Below, piece after piece: positions 27,301-35,812 of a stretch of 64,000 nt of DNA. The stretch's first letter is position 1. Each line of letters starts with the position of its first letter. This DNA comes from Paraburkholderia kururiensis JCM 10599 = LMG 19447 (GTDB taxonomy: Bacteria > Pseudomonadota > Gammaproteobacteria > Burkholderiales > Burkholderiaceae): positions 62,001 to 126,000 of the forward strand of contig NZ_RJZE01000010.1 in assembly GCF_003986935.1 (NCBI RefSeq). The letters are read 5' to 3'. Below the pieces are notes generated by a model that had not been told where the DNA came from, made no database searches, and saw only the letters and a program-made list of their open reading frames with translations. A program made the position numbers and the translations under genes.

Positions 27301-28453
27301 TGCCTTCTGCCGAGGGATCACGGTGCGCGAGCGGCTGGGCCACGTCGCGGGCGTTTTCCCAGGCCTCGCGGGCATCGGGCAACTCGAGGTTGGACACCGT
27401 GAAGCCCGTCAGACCCGCCTTGGGACGCGCGCCGCGCCCAGTCGCGCCTTCGTCGCGGATCTCGCCGCCGGCGCCGGTGGCGGCACCCGGGAACGGCGAA
27501 ATCGCCGTGGGGTGGTTGTGCGTCTCCACCTTCATGAGCGTGTGCACGAGTTCGGTGTGGCGGCCGTACTTCTCGTTCGGACCGTCCGTTGCCTTGCGCG
27601 GGAACCAGCGCTCGGCGGTGGCGCCCTCCATGATCGCGGAATTGTCCGAGTACGCGACGATCGTGCCCTGCGGATTGAGCTTTTCGGTGTTGCGGATCAT
27701 CTGGAACAGCGACACGTCCTGCGGCTCGCCGTCGATGGTCCATTGCGCGTTGAAGATCTTGTGGCGGCAGTGTTCGCTGTTGGCCTGCGCGAACATCATG
27801 AGTTCGACGTCCGTGGGATTGCGGCCGAGCTTCGTGAATGCCTCCACGAGGTAGTCGATCTCGTCTTCCGCCAGCGCGAGCCCCAGCTCGCCGTTCGCGG
27901 TCACGAGCGCGGCGCGGCCGTGCGCGATCACGTCGACGGTCGCGAGCGGCTTCGCGGGCAGTTCGTCGAACAGATGCCGGGCGTCGTCGCGCGAGGCCAC
28001 GACGCTCTCGGTCATGCGGTCATGCAGCGCGGCGGCCACCGCGGCGCGCGCCTCGTCCGTGAGCCCTTTCTTGCCGCCGAAGAGGCCGGTCTTCAGCACC
28101 ACCGTGTATTCGATGCCGCGTTCGATGCGGCGCACCTGATGCAGACCGCAATGGTGGGCGATGTCCGTCGCCTTGCTGGCCCACGGCGACACGGTGCCGA
28201 AACGGGGCAGCACGAGGAAGCTTTCCTCGGCGCCGCGCGCCTCGTCCGCTTCGAACGGCGCGCCGTAGTGCATGAGCGCCTCGATCTTCGCGCGGTCTTC
28301 CTCGCCGAGCGCGCTGGCCGCGTTGACGAAATGCAGGAACTGGCCGCGCACGCCGACGATGTTGGCGTCGATCCGGCCGAGCGTTTCGAGCAGGCGGGTT
28401 TGACGGAAATCGGAAAGCGCGGACGCGCCGGGGAAACACGAGAAGTGAGCCAT
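24377..28453 (-). CDS. purL: phosphoribosylformylglycinamidine synthase
   Basis: Large-type PurL (1358 aa), catalysing ATP- and glutamine-dependent amination of FGAR to FGAM in purine synthesis. The order is an N-terminal PurS-like domain (1-150), a linker, two AIRS-like ATP-binding halves (motifs [51 protein letters not shown]) and a C-terminal class I glutaminase domain. The nucleophile is in [10 protein letters not shown] and the catalytic His/Glu lie near [10 protein letters not shown]. The ATG at 28453 begins the family-typical MAHFSCFPG; an open frame extends upstream without a family-like start. Confidence 0.97.
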   Translation of the reverse strand: MAHFSCFPGASALSDFRQTRLLETLGRIDANIVGVRGQFLHFVNAASALGEEDRAKIEALMHYGAPFEADEARGAEESFLVLPRFGTVSPWASKATDIAHHCGLHQVRRIERGIEYTVVLKTGLFGGKKGLTDEARAAVAAALHDRMTESVVASRDDARHLFDELPAKPLATVDVIAHGRAALVTANGELGLALAEDEIDYLVEAFTKLGRNPTDVELMMFAQANSEHCRHKIFNAQWTIDGEPQDVSLFQMIRNTEKLNPQGTIVAYSDNSAIMEGATAERWFPRKATDGPNEKYGRHTELVHTLMKVETHNHPTAISPFPGAATGAGGEIRDEGATGRGARPKAGLTGFTVSNLELPDAREAWENARDVAQPLAHRDPSAEGMYGAYGRPDRIASPLQIMIDGPLGGAAFNNEFGRPNLGGYFRVYEQNVAGTVRGYHKPIMIAGGIGNISSGHTHKHDLPEGSLLIQIGGPGMRIGMGGGAASSMATGTNTAELDFDSVQRGNPEIERRAQEVINACWQLGDGNPILSIHDVGAGGLSNAFPELVDGAGKGARFELRKVALEESGLSPREIWSNEAQERYVLAIAPADLALFEAICARERCPFAVVGVATAERQLKLIDAEHAAAGEPQPVDMPMDILLGKPPRMHRDVKREAKTLTPVDVTGVAFDEVATSVLRHPTVGSKSFLITIGDRTVGGTSVRDQMVGPWQVPVADCAITTMDYAGFHGEAMTMAERTPLAVIDAPASGRMAVGEAITNIASAPIASLDKLKLSANWMAACGSPGEDAALFETVKAIGMELCPALGIGIPVGKDSLSMRTKWDENGVAKEVVAPVSLIISAFAPVEDVRRHLTPQLRTHDEAGEALDSVLIAIDLGCGKHRMGGSIFAQVTQQIGDAVPDVDDAEDLKRFFNAIQSLNAKDQLLAYHDRSDGGLWATVCEMAFAGHVGVSLNVDMLTLDADHEFDYGDAKDWAKQTSGRREDRTLRALFSEELGAVIQVRAAERDAVLGALREHGLSTCSHVIGKPNTHDTIEIYRDAKKVYSAPRAELQRAWSEVSWRISRLRDNPACADAEYDALLDANDPGITPRLTFDPAEDVAAPFIGKGARPRVAILREQGVNSHLETAYAFDRAGFDAHDVHMSDLLEGRATLADFTGAVACGGFSYGDVLGAGEGWAKTIRFNAQLADMFAAFFARKDTFALGICNGCQMLSSLASMIPGAEAWPKFTRNKSEKFEARFSFVEVQASPSLFFAGMEGSRIPVAVAHGEGFADFSQQGDASRVAVAMRFVDHQGTATERYPFNPNGSPNGITSVTTPDGRFTVLMPHMERVHRTVQMSWHPEGWGEASPWMRVFQNARRWLG

Positions 28454-28811
28454 GGACTGGACTAGACCTTGCGTCGGTGGACTGATGCGTCGCGCGAGAG
28501 GGCGACGTGAGGCGAAAGGGAGACCGCGATTATAACCCGGAAGCGCCTCTTTCCGCCCCTCGTGGGGACCGCCGGGCTTGGCGCGACGGGGCTGCGCCGG
28601 GCGTTTTCGGGTTCCTGTGCGGCCTCGCCCCGGGCTCGTCCCCGGCCGCGCTCGCTGCCGCATGCGTGCGGCTCTTTGCACCGTTTGACTGCTATCATTG
28701 CCGGTTTCATCGGACCGGCGCGCGCTGTGCGCGCCACATGCTCCCAAAGGGCATGTCCCTACAGAGCCAGCACCGCGCACGGCGGTGCTCCGGCCGGCAG
28801 ATCGAATCATC
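28454..28811. other. divergent intergenic region between purL and the FAD oxidoreductase
   Basis: 358 bases. On the minus strand TATAAT at 28534-28529 is a perfect -10 for purL, without a recognisable -35. On the plus strand TGCTATCAT (28690-28698) is an extended -10 candidate for the oxidoreductase, followed by a leader rich in perfect stem-loops (listed separately). Nothing else is recognisable. Confidence 0.5.
28700..28789 (+). promoter_or_regulatory. multi-hairpin 5' leader upstream of the FAD oxidoreductase
   Basis: Consecutive stem-loops lie between a possible -10 (28693-28698) and the ATG at 28812. They are GGCGCGC/GCGCGCC with a 5-base loop (28717-28735), ACATGC/GCATGT enclosing CCC-AAA-GGG (28736-28756), and AGCACCGC/GCGGTGCT with a 5-base loop (28769-28789). 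An alternative GCCGGT/ACCGGC stem (28700-28719) competes with the first. No Shine-Dalgarno sequence follows. This could be a regulatory leader or a riboswitch-like element; it matches no class I recognise. Confidence 0.4.
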
Positions 28812-30113
28812 ATGAATGTCATCGTCATCGGCGGCGGGATTGTCGGCGTCGCCACCGCCTACCAGTTACGCGCCGCGGGTCACCGCGTGTGCGTCGTCGA
28901 ACGCCACGCCACGGTCGCGCAGGGCGCCACGTGGGGACACAGCGGCATCGTGCTGCCCACGCCGCTCGACGTCTGGTTCGGACCGACCTTCATGTCAAGC
29001 CGCCGCGGCGTGGCAAGCGGCGTCATCAGCAAGACCGGCTTCAACGGGCCCGCGCGCGCCTTCGTACGCCGGCTCGCCGCGCTGCAGGACGCGAATGCGT
29101 TCGCCGCGCAGTACGAGCGGCTGCGCCCGCTCGTGGAATCCGCGCGCGACGCGCTTACCGATATCGAAAGTCGCTTCGGACTCGAATTCGAGCAGAGCAC
29201 CGGCGTGCTGCACCTCGTGCGCGGCAGCACCGACTGGGAACTCACGCAGCCTGCACTCGACCTGCTGCGCCGCTTCGAGGTGCCGCATCACGTGCTCACG
29301 CCTGCCGAATGCGCCGAACACGAGCGCGCCGTGCCGTCCGAGCCCGCCTTTGCGGGCGGTGTGCTGTTCGAGTCCGAACGCACCGCGAACTGCCCGCTCT
29401 TCGTCAAACTGCTCAAACAGGTGCTCGACACCGAAGGCGGCGTGCAATTCCAGACCGGCCGCGAAGTCACCGCGATCCGCCTCGATAACACGCGCGCCGC
29501 AGTCGAGCTGGCGCCGCGCGAAGGCGAACCGGCACGATCGCGTGAAGTCGACGTGATTTCGGGTGACGCCGTGGTGCTCGCCGCGGGCGCGGGCAGCCTG
29601 CCGCTCGCCGCGCGCCTCGGGCTGCGCCTGCCGCTCTATCCGCTACGGCTGCACACGCTCACCGCGCCCATCGCGCACGAAGAATGCGCGCCGCACATGA
29701 CCGTGATCGACAGCGTGAAGCGCATCGTGATCGCGCCGCTCAGCCAGCGCCTGCGCATTGCCGGCGGCGCGGTGCTGCAGGCGGCCGGGCTCGCCGACAA
29801 GCCGTTGCCCGAAGCGCTCACCGAAGACGCGCTCGCGCTGCTCGGCGAAGCATCGCGCGACTGGGTGCCCGGCGCGGCGAAGATTTCCGCCGCGCTGCCA
29901 TGGGAAGGGCTCAAGCTGCTCGCGTCGGACGGCCTGCCCGCTGTCGGCAATGCGCTCCACCCGCGACTGTTCGTCAACGCCGGACATGGCCCGGCCGGTT
30001 GGGGCGTGGCGCTCGGCTCTGCTAAAGTGGTTGCAGACCTCGTGTCGGGCGCAACGCCTGCCGTGCCGCCCGACACGCTCGCCGCGCTGCGGCCCGAGCG
30101 GCTGCAAGACTAG
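28812..30113 (+). CDS. FAD-dependent D-amino-acid dehydrogenase/oxidase (DadA-like)
   Basis: FAD-dependent oxidoreductase of the DAO/DadA family (433 aa), oxidising amines such as D-amino acids. The Rossmann motif [21 protein letters not shown] is at residues 3-23, and HSGIVLP with the downstream TSSRRG-like segment fit the DadA branch. The C-terminal FAD contact is [21 protein letters not shown]. The start is the ATG at 28812, which lacks a ribosome site but follows a structured leader. It is followed by nnr after 39 bases. The substrate is inferred at family level only. Confidence 0.88.
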   Translation: MNVIVIGGGIVGVATAYQLRAAGHRVCVVERHATVAQGATWGHSGIVLPTPLDVWFGPTFMSSRRGVASGVISKTGFNGPARAFVRRLAALQDANAFAAQYERLRPLVESARDALTDIESRFGLEFEQSTGVLHLVRGSTDWELTQPALDLLRRFEVPHHVLTPAECAEHERAVPSEPAFAGGVLFESERTANCPLFVKLLKQVLDTEGGVQFQTGREVTAIRLDNTRAAVELAPREGEPARSREVDVISGDAVVLAAGAGSLPLAARLGLRLPLYPLRLHTLTAPIAHEECAPHMTVIDSVKRIVIAPLSQRLRIAGGAVLQAAGLADKPLPEALTEDALALLGEASRDWVPGAAKISAALPWEGLKLLASDGLPAVGNALHPRLFVNAGHGPAGWGVALGSAKVVADLVSGATPAVPPDTLAALRPERLQD

Positions 30114-30152
30114 CCGACGCGCCGTGGCGGGGTTCCTCTCCGACCCGCCGCC

Positions 30153-31796
30153 ATGACCGACGCCTCTTCGCCCGCCTCTTCGCCCGCCTCTTCGCCCGTC
30201 TCGCCTACTTCCCCCGCGCTTGTTTCCACTCAGGACCGCGCGCTGCCGCTGCTCACGGTGGCAGACCTGCGCGCCTGCGAGGCGCACGCCGAAGCCACGC
30301 TGCCCGCCCACACGCTGATGGCGCGGGCCGGCGCCGCTGCGGCGCACTGGCTGCGGGAGCACGCCGCGCATGACGGTTCCGTCGATGCGGCCCACCCGGT
30401 CTGGCTGGTCGCCGGCCCCGGCAACAACGGTGGCGATGCGCTCGTGATGGCGACGCAACTCCTGCGCGCAGGCGTCGCCGTCGAGGTCTGCATGCCGGTC
30501 GACGTGAAGCCCGAGGATGCGCGCTGGGCACTGGCCGAAGCCCGCGCCGCGGGCGTGCCCATTTCCGTGGAGCCCCCCGCTTCGTTCGAAAACTTCGGCT
30601 GGCTCGTGGACGGCATGTTCGGCATTGGGCTCGGACGGCCGCTCGACGGCGTGTTCGCTGCGCTCGCCGGGCGTCTGGGCGAGCATGCGCGCGCTCACGG
30701 GCGCGTGCTGGCGCTCGACGTGCCGAGCGGGCTCGACAGCGATACCGGCAACATCGTGGGCGGCGGCGTGGCGGTGCGCGCGACGCACACGCTCACCTTC
30801 ATCGGTGCGAAGCCTGGGCTCTTCATGACTGCCGGGCGTGATTGCGCGGGCACGGTCACGGTCGCGACCATCGGCGTCATCGGCGTCATCGGCGTCATCG
30901 GCGTCGATATGCAGACGCCCGCACTTCTCAATACGCCCGCGCTGCTCAACGCGCCCGCCCTCTTCGCATCGCATCTGCCGGCACGCGGCTTCGCCACGCA
31001 CAAGGGCACGTTCGGCAGCCTCGCGGTGGTGGGCGGCGACACCGGCATGTGCGGCGCACCGGTGCTCGCGGCCCGCGCCGCACTCTACGCGGGCGCGGGG
31101 AAGGTTCACGTTGCGTTCATCGGTAGCGGCTGGCCGCCCTACGACGCGCCGCATCCCGAACTCATGCTCCATGCCGCAGACGATCTGCCGCTCGACACGA
31201 TGGACGCGCTCGCCGTGGGCTGCGGCATGGGCGGCAGCGACCACGCGCGCGACGTGGTGACCCGCGCGTTGCAAACGGGCGTGCCCGCAGTGCTCGATGC
31301 CGACGCGCTGAACCTGCTTTCCCGCGACGAAGCACTGGCCAGCCAACTGGCGACACGCAAGGCGCCTGCTTCGCCCTGCGTGCTCACACCGCATCCGCTG
31401 GAAGCAGCGCGCCTGCTCGGCACCGACGCGCGCAGCGTGCAGCACGACCGGCTCGCTGCCGCACGGGCGCTCGCCTCGCGCTTCGCATCGGTGGTGGTGC
31501 TCAAAGGCAGCGGCACGGTGATTGCTGCGCCCGACGGCCGACTCGCGGTGAATCCCACGGGCAATGCCGGCCTCGCCACGGGCGGGACCGGCGACGTGTT
31601 GGGGGGCATCATCGGTGCGCTGCTCGCGCAGCGGCTGCCCGCCTGGGAAGCGGCGCTCGCCGGTGTCTATCTGCATGGTCTTGCCGCGGAACATCTCACG
31701 GCACGCGGCGACGGCCCCGCGGGGCTCACGGCGGGCGAACTCGCGCCGATGGTCCGTGCGCTGCTCAACCGGCTCTTCTACCGCGACGCGCCCTGA
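30153..31796 (+). CDS. nnr: bifunctional NAD(P)H-hydrate epimerase / ADP-dependent NAD(P)H-hydrate dehydratase
   Basis: Repairs hydrated NADH and NADPH (547 aa). The N-terminal YjeF_N domain (about 28-235) epimerises S/R-NAD(P)HX and shows VAGPGNNGGDALVMA. The C-terminal ribokinase-like dehydratase (about 280-540) shows HKGTFGSLAVVGG, LDADALNLL, VVLKGSGTVIA and the signature GNAGLATGGTGDVLGGIIGAL. Two tandem repeats lie within the gene: an N-terminal Ser/Pro repeat (residues 4-15) and an IGVIGVIGVIGV stretch at the domain junction. Both keep frame. The repeats enlarge loops rather than the folded cores, so activity is probably intact. Confidence 0.94.
   Translation: MTDASSPASSPASSPVSPTSPALVSTQDRALPLLTVADLRACEAHAEATLPAHTLMARAGAAAAHWLREHAAHDGSVDAAHPVWLVAGPGNNGGDALVMATQLLRAGVAVEVCMPVDVKPEDARWALAEARAAGVPISVEPPASFENFGWLVDGMFGIGLGRPLDGVFAALAGRLGEHARAHGRVLALDVPSGLDSDTGNIVGGGVAVRATHTLTFIGAKPGLFMTAGRDCAGTVTVATIGVIGVIGVIGVDMQTPALLNTPALLNAPALFASHLPARGFATHKGTFGSLAVVGGDTGMCGAPVLAARAALYAGAGKVHVAFIGSGWPPYDAPHPELMLHAADDLPLDTMDALAVGCGMGGSDHARDVVTRALQTGVPAVLDADALNLLSRDEALASQLATRKAPASPCVLTPHPLEAARLLGTDARSVQHDRLAAARALASRFASVVVLKGSGTVIAAPDGRLAVNPTGNAGLATGGTGDVLGGIIGALLAQRLPAWEAALAGVYLHGLAAEHLTARGDGPAGLTAGELAPMVRALLNRLFYRDAP
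30162..30197. repeat. 12-bp in-frame tandem repeat, three copies
   Basis: GCCTCTTCGCCC occurs three times head to tail from 30162, encoding a repeated Ala-Ser-Ser-Pro near the start of nnr. A fourth, degenerate copy follows. Confidence 0.9.
30870..30905. repeat. 9-bp in-frame tandem repeat, four copies
   Basis: ATCGGCGTC occurs four times at 30870, 30879, 30888 and 30897, encoding Ile-Gly-Val repeats at the junction of the two nnr domains. A looser 15-base repeat encoding Pro-Ala-Leu-Leu-Asn follows at about 30916-30960. Confidence 0.92.
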
Positions 31797-32107
31797 GTTC
31801 CTGAGCATGCCGCGGTCACACGACGACGCTATACTGACCCACTGCGCCGCCTTCCGCCGCCGCCCTGCTGCAATGCTTATGTGTTGCAATGCCTGATCGG
31901 CGGTCCTGCTGCCTTCGCGATGCGATGTGATCCCGCGAGTGATCGACGTGATGCGACCGCGCCCCACGTCACTTTGTTTCGCGGCAAGCCCGTCGTTCCT
32001 CATGAGCAGCAGGTGCATGGCGCGCCGGGGCTCGTACGCCTCATCGCCGGCGGTGATTTGCGACTGCGCCGCCTTTCCCCTTCGCCCCCATCGTTAGACG
32101 AACCGTT
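31797..32107. other. intergenic region between nnr and pgi
   Basis: 311 bases with a possible -10 (TATACT, 31830-31835), which would give pgi a long leader of about 265 bases. No -35, terminator, RNA gene or family-like reading frame could be recognised. Confidence 0.4.
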
Positions 32108-33733
32108 ATGACGACGCTGAAATCGCTTCCCGCCTGGTCCGCCCTGCAAACGCACTACGGGCAAATTCGCGACGCCCAACTGCGCGACTGGTTCGCGCCG
32201 CAGAACGATACCGCGCCGACCCGCGCCGAACGCTTCACGTTCACGGGCGGCGGCCTCGCCGCCGATTTTTCGAAGAACCGCATCACCGACGAAACCCTGC
32301 GCCTGCTCGTTCAGCTTGCACGCGAGGCCGGTGTCGAAGCGCGTCGGGACGCGATGTTCGCGGGCGAAGTCGTGAACCCCACCGAAGGCCGCGCGGCCTT
32401 GCACACCGCGCTGCGCGCCACAGACCCGCAAGCGCCCTTCCATGCCGAGGTGAAGGCCGAGCGCGCGAAGATGGCCGCGTTCGCCGACAAGGTACGCAGC
32501 GGCGCCTGGACGGGACACACGGGCAAGCGCATCCGCCACGTGGTGAACATCGGCATCGGCGGCTCGGACCTCGGTCCCAAGATGGTCGTGCACGCGCTGC
32601 ATCACCTCGCGACGCCCGACATCTCGACGCACTTCGTGTCCAACGTGGACGGCGCGGACCTGCATCGCGCGCTCGAAGGACTGAACCCCGAGGAAACGCT
32701 CGCCATCGTGGTGTCGAAGACGTTCACCACGCTCGAAACCATGACCAACGCGCGCTCCATGCGCGACTGGTTCGTGGCGAGCGGCTGCGCCGAGAGCGGG
32801 CTCGCGAAGCATTTCGTCGGCGTTTCGGCGAACCCGGCGGAAGTCGTGAAGTTCGGCATCGACCGCGAAAACGTATTCGAAATGTGGGATTGGGTGGGCG
32901 GACGCTATTCGCTGTGGTCGGCGGTGGGCCTCTCGATCATGATTGCCGTGGGCCCCGCGCAGTTCGACGAACTGCTCGCCGGCGCGAACGACATGGACCG
33001 GCACTTCCGCGAGGCGCCGCTCGAACGCAATCTGCCGGTGCTGCAAGCGCTCGTCGGTATCTGGTATCGCAACTTCTTCGGCTCGCAGAGCTATCTCGTT
33101 GCGCCCTACTCGGAGGCGCTGCACTACCTGCCCTCGTACCTCCAGCAACTGGAGATGGAGAGCAACGGCAAGTCGGCACGGCTCGACGGCGCGACGGTGG
33201 ATTACCCGACCTCCGCCGTGACGTGGGGCGAACCCGGCACGAACGGCCAGCACGCGTTCTTCCAGATGCTGCATCAGGGCCCGACGATCGTACCCATCGA
33301 CTTCATCGCCGTGCTCACGCCCGAGCATCCGCTCGCGAGCCACCATGCGAAGCTGCTCGCGAACTGCTTCGCGCAGAGCGAGGCGCTGATGCTGGGACGC
33401 ACGGTCGAGGAAGCGCGCAAGATCGCCGGCCCGGACAAGCCCGAACTCGTGCCGCACATCGTGTTTCCGGGCAACCGGCCAACCACCACGCTGCTCGTCG
33501 ATGCCCTGACGGCACGCTCGCTCGGCGCGCTCATCGCGCTCTACGAGCACAAGGTGCTGGTTCAGGCCACGGTGTGGAACATCAACCCGTTCGACCAATG
33601 GGGCGTGGAACTCGGCAAGATTCTCGGCAAGGTGGTCGAGGCCGATCTCACTGCCGCTGCCGGCGACGTGAAGGCACACGATTCGTCGACGTCCGCCCTG
33701 ATCGCGCGGGCGCGGGCGGCGTTGAAACGCTGA
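32108..33733 (+). CDS. pgi: glucose-6-phosphate isomerase
   Basis: Interconverts glucose 6-phosphate and fructose 6-phosphate (541 aa, standard bacterial length). The substrate-phosphate loop is in [16 protein letters not shown], the SIS-domain signature in [13 protein letters not shown], the catalytic glutamate region in [14 protein letters not shown], and the C-terminal PGI signature in [12 protein letters not shown]. It converges with the YbbA-type ATPase gene, the two stops being about 35 bases apart. Confidence 0.97.
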   Translation: MTTLKSLPAWSALQTHYGQIRDAQLRDWFAPQNDTAPTRAERFTFTGGGLAADFSKNRITDETLRLLVQLAREAGVEARRDAMFAGEVVNPTEGRAALHTALRATDPQAPFHAEVKAERAKMAAFADKVRSGAWTGHTGKRIRHVVNIGIGGSDLGPKMVVHALHHLATPDISTHFVSNVDGADLHRALEGLNPEETLAIVVSKTFTTLETMTNARSMRDWFVASGCAESGLAKHFVGVSANPAEVVKFGIDRENVFEMWDWVGGRYSLWSAVGLSIMIAVGPAQFDELLAGANDMDRHFREAPLERNLPVLQALVGIWYRNFFGSQSYLVAPYSEALHYLPSYLQQLEMESNGKSARLDGATVDYPTSAVTWGEPGTNGQHAFFQMLHQGPTIVPIDFIAVLTPEHPLASHHAKLLANCFAQSEALMLGRTVEEARKIAGPDKPELVPHIVFPGNRPTTTLLVDALTARSLGALIALYEHKVLVQATVWNINPFDQWGVELGKILGKVVEADLTAAAGDVKAHDSSTSALIARARAALKR

Positions 33734-33741
33734 ACGACAAA

Positions 33742-33789
33742 CGAAGCGGGGAAAGGCCGCGGGCCGCTCAGACGAGACGGCCCGCTTCG
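33742..33789. terminator. possible bidirectional hairpin between pgi and ybbA
   Basis: Two nested perfect inverted repeats are present: CGAAGCGGG/CCCGCTTCG (33742-33750 and 33781-33789) and GCGGGCCG/CGGCCCGC (33759-33766 and 33778-33785). They lie between convergent genes and overlap the last codons of the ATPase gene. No T-tract follows on either strand. Confidence 0.45.
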
Positions 33790-34454
33790 ATCGTCACGGT
33801 GGCGTCGCAGCGGCGCGCAAGTTCGACATCATGCGTGACCAGCACGAGCGTCGCGCCATGTACGCGGTTCATGTCGAACATCAGGTCGATCACGGCGTGG
33901 CCGGTTGCGGCGTCGAGGCTGCCCGTGGGCTCGTCCGCAAACAGGATGGCCGGACGCGTGACGAACGCGCGCGCCAACGCCACGCGCTGCTGCTCGCCGC
34001 CCGAAAGCAGTTTGGGATAGTGCCCCGTGCGCTCGCGCAGGCCCACTTGCTCGAGCAGTTCCCGCGCGCGCGCCGAGGCTTCACGAGCCGACACGCCGCC
34101 TTGCAGTTCGAGCGGCAGCATGACGTTTTCAAGCGCCGTGAGGTGAGGCATCAACTGGAATGATTGGAAGACGAAACCGACTGAGCCGCTGCGCAATGCG
34201 GCGCGGCCATCTTCGTCGAGTTCGGTGAGTTCATGACCCAGCAGCCGAACCGAGCCGGACGTGACACTGTCCAATCCGGCGAGTAATCCGAGCAACGTGG
34301 ACTTGCCCGAGCCGGACGCGCCGACGATCGCCACGCTGCTGCCGGCCTCGATCGACAGATTGATGTCGTCGAGAATCGTGAGCTCGCCTGTCGCGTCCTT
34401 GACCTTCTTGCACACACCCCGCACTTCGATGACTGGATCGGTTTTCTTTTGCAT
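33768..34454 (-). CDS. ybbA: ABC transporter ATP-binding protein (YbbA/LolD-like)
   Basis: ATPase subunit (228 aa) of the MacB/LolD/YbbA group of mechanotransmission-type ABC transporters. It has Walker A GASGSGKST, a Q-loop in FVFQSFQLMPHLTALENV, the signature LSGGEQQRVALARAF, Walker B ILFADEPTGSLD and the H-loop THDVELA. In E. coli ybbA is followed by the permease gene ybbP and is divergent from tesA. Here the tesA partner is kept but no permease follows, because pgi is encoded convergently right after the stop. The start at 34454 shares bases with the tesA start; an in-frame start at 34484 is an alternative, and neither has a good ribosome site. Confidence 0.9.
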   Translation of the reverse strand: MQKKTDPVIEVRGVCKKVKDATGELTILDDINLSIEAGSSVAIVGASGSGKSTLLGLLAGLDSVTSGSVRLLGHELTELDEDGRAALRSGSVGFVFQSFQLMPHLTALENVMLPLELQGGVSAREASARARELLEQVGLRERTGHYPKLLSGGEQQRVALARAFVTRPAILFADEPTGSLDAATGHAVIDLMFDMNRVHGATLVLVTHDVELARRCDATVTIEAGRLV

Positions 34455-35157
34455 GATGAAGCACAGGTTGAAAGTACGCGCCATGCGGCTTGTCGCGGCA
34501 CGGGGCATCGTTGCGGCTGCTGCGGCCGTTATAACCGTGGGAGCCGCCTGCTTGCCGCAGGATGCGTCTGCCGCGAACGATCAGCCGTCCGGCAAGCCCG
34601 TCATCGTGGTGCTGGGCGACAGCCTCTCCGCCGAATACGGCCTGCCGCGCGACAGCGGCTGGGTGGCGCTGCTGCGTCAGCGCCTCGCCAGCGAGCGGAT
34701 CGATTATAACGTTGCCAATGCAAGCATCAGCGGCGACACCACCAGCGACGGCCGCTCGCGCCTGCCTGCGCTGATGCAACGGCTCAAGCCCGCCATCGTG
34801 ATCGTGGAACTGGGGGCCAACGACGCCCTGCGAGGCGTACCGCTCGCGACCACGGAAGCCAACCTGCGCGCCATCGTCGAAAGCGTGCGGCGCGGCAACG
34901 CGAAAGTGGTGCTGGTCGGTATGTACGTACCGCCCAACTACGGCCCGGCCTACACGCAAAAGTTCCACAGCCTGTACGGCCAGCTCGCGCAGGACATGCG
35001 CATACCCCTGGTACCTTTCCTGCTCGCAGGGATCGAGAACAAACCGGACATGTTCCAGGCGGACCAGATCCATCCCACGCAGCAGGCGCAGCCCGCGTTG
35101 CTCGACAACGTCTGGCCGACGCTCAAGCCGCTCCTGCGCAACCCCGCCACGCAGTAA
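34453..35157 (+). CDS. tesA: arylesterase / multifunctional acyl-CoA thioesterase I, SGNH fold
   Basis: Periplasmic GDSL/SGNH hydrolase (234 aa from this start; 224 from the Met at 34483) with thioesterase, protease and lysophospholipase activity in the E. coli homologue. A signal peptide (VAARGIVAAAAAVITVGAACLP) leads to block I VVLGDSLSAEYGLP (Ser nucleophile), block II with a Gly in NASISGDTTSDG, block III ELGANDALRG and block V DQIHPTQQ (Asp and His). The divergent tesA-ybbA head-to-head order is as in E. coli. Which Met starts translation is uncertain. Confidence 0.9.
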   Translation: MMKHRLKVRAMRLVAARGIVAAAAAVITVGAACLPQDASAANDQPSGKPVIVVLGDSLSAEYGLPRDSGWVALLRQRLASERIDYNVANASISGDTTSDGRSRLPALMQRLKPAIVIVELGANDALRGVPLATTEANLRAIVESVRRGNAKVVLVGMYVPPNYGPAYTQKFHSLYGQLAQDMRIPLVPFLLAGIENKPDMFQADQIHPTQQAQPALLDNVWPTLKPLLRNPATQ

Positions 35158-35275
35158 GGCGCGCTTTACATCTTGTTTCCGGAAGATGCGGAACATGACC
35201 GGCAAGGGGTGATCTGACACGTTCGCTTCACCTTCAACAACCGGCTCGTTCAGAGCGCAACAGGAGGGAGATGCC

Positions 35276-35617
35276 GTGAAATACTTACCGCTTATCGCGC
35301 TTACGGTTGCAATATCGGCGTGCGCCACGCGTCCCGCGGGCGTGCAATCCGTTGGAGAAAGCCGGCAGCCGCCGGCCACTGTCGCGCAGTGCGTCGCCCA
35401 GAAATGGGCCGACAAGTCGCAGCAGCAGGTCACCTCGCAGGTCATGCTGGCAAACGGCCAGGCCGTCGATGTCTACGCGCCGGGCCAGCAGCCACCCAAT
35501 GGTGCGGCTGCCGTGATTCGTCCGTCGTGGTCGGGCAAGGGCGGCACGTGGGCTGGTTTCCGCCCGAACGGCGCCGCGGGCAGCGACGCAACAGGCGACA
35601 TCAGTGCGTGCCTGTGA
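35276..35617 (+). CDS. small putative lipoprotein
   Basis: Protein of 113 aa with a lipoprotein signal peptide: KYLPLIALTVAISAC gives a lipobox with Cys16 as the predicted acylation site. The mature part is Gln-rich (QKWADKSQQQVTSQVMLANGQ) and then Gly/Pro-rich with two further cysteines, one at residue 39 and one near the C-terminus (ISACL). The GTG start at 35276 has a strong AGGAGGGAG site seven bases upstream; an ATG five bases earlier is closed by a stop at once. I do not recognise the family; similar short lipoproteins are common in Burkholderia-group genomes. Confidence 0.8.
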   Translation: MKYLPLIALTVAISACATRPAGVQSVGESRQPPATVAQCVAQKWADKSQQQVTSQVMLANGQAVDVYAPGQQPPNGAAAVIRPSWSGKGGTWAGFRPNGAAGSDATGDISACL

Positions 35618-35622
35618 CTGTC

Positions 35623-35670
35623 GTGTTCGCTTGGGTGTTCGCTCGGGTGTTCGTTTGAGCGTTCGCGTGT
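35623..35670. repeat. 12-bp tandem repeat, four copies
   Basis: Units based on GTGTTCGCTTGG start at 35623, 35635, 35647 and 35659, with increasing divergence. The array begins 6 bases after the lipoprotein stop codon. Confidence 0.85.
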
Positions 35671-35717
35671 ACCGTTGAGTTCGTCTGCAAACGACGCATG
35701 CCAAACCGGGGTGCAGA

Positions 35718-35751
35718 AAAACAAAGCCCCGCGAATGCGGGGCTTTGTTTT
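35718..35751. terminator. bidirectional rho-independent terminator
   Basis: A perfect stem AAACAAAGCCCCGC/GCGGGGCTTTGTTT with loop GAAT, carrying A- and T-tracts on both sides. It lies between the convergent lipoprotein and ppiD genes and can end both transcripts. Confidence 0.95.
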
Positions 35752-35812
35752 CATGTGCAGGGCCACGAACGGGCCCGACCGATACGGTTGTTAGCGGGCG
35801 CGTGCGCTCGGC

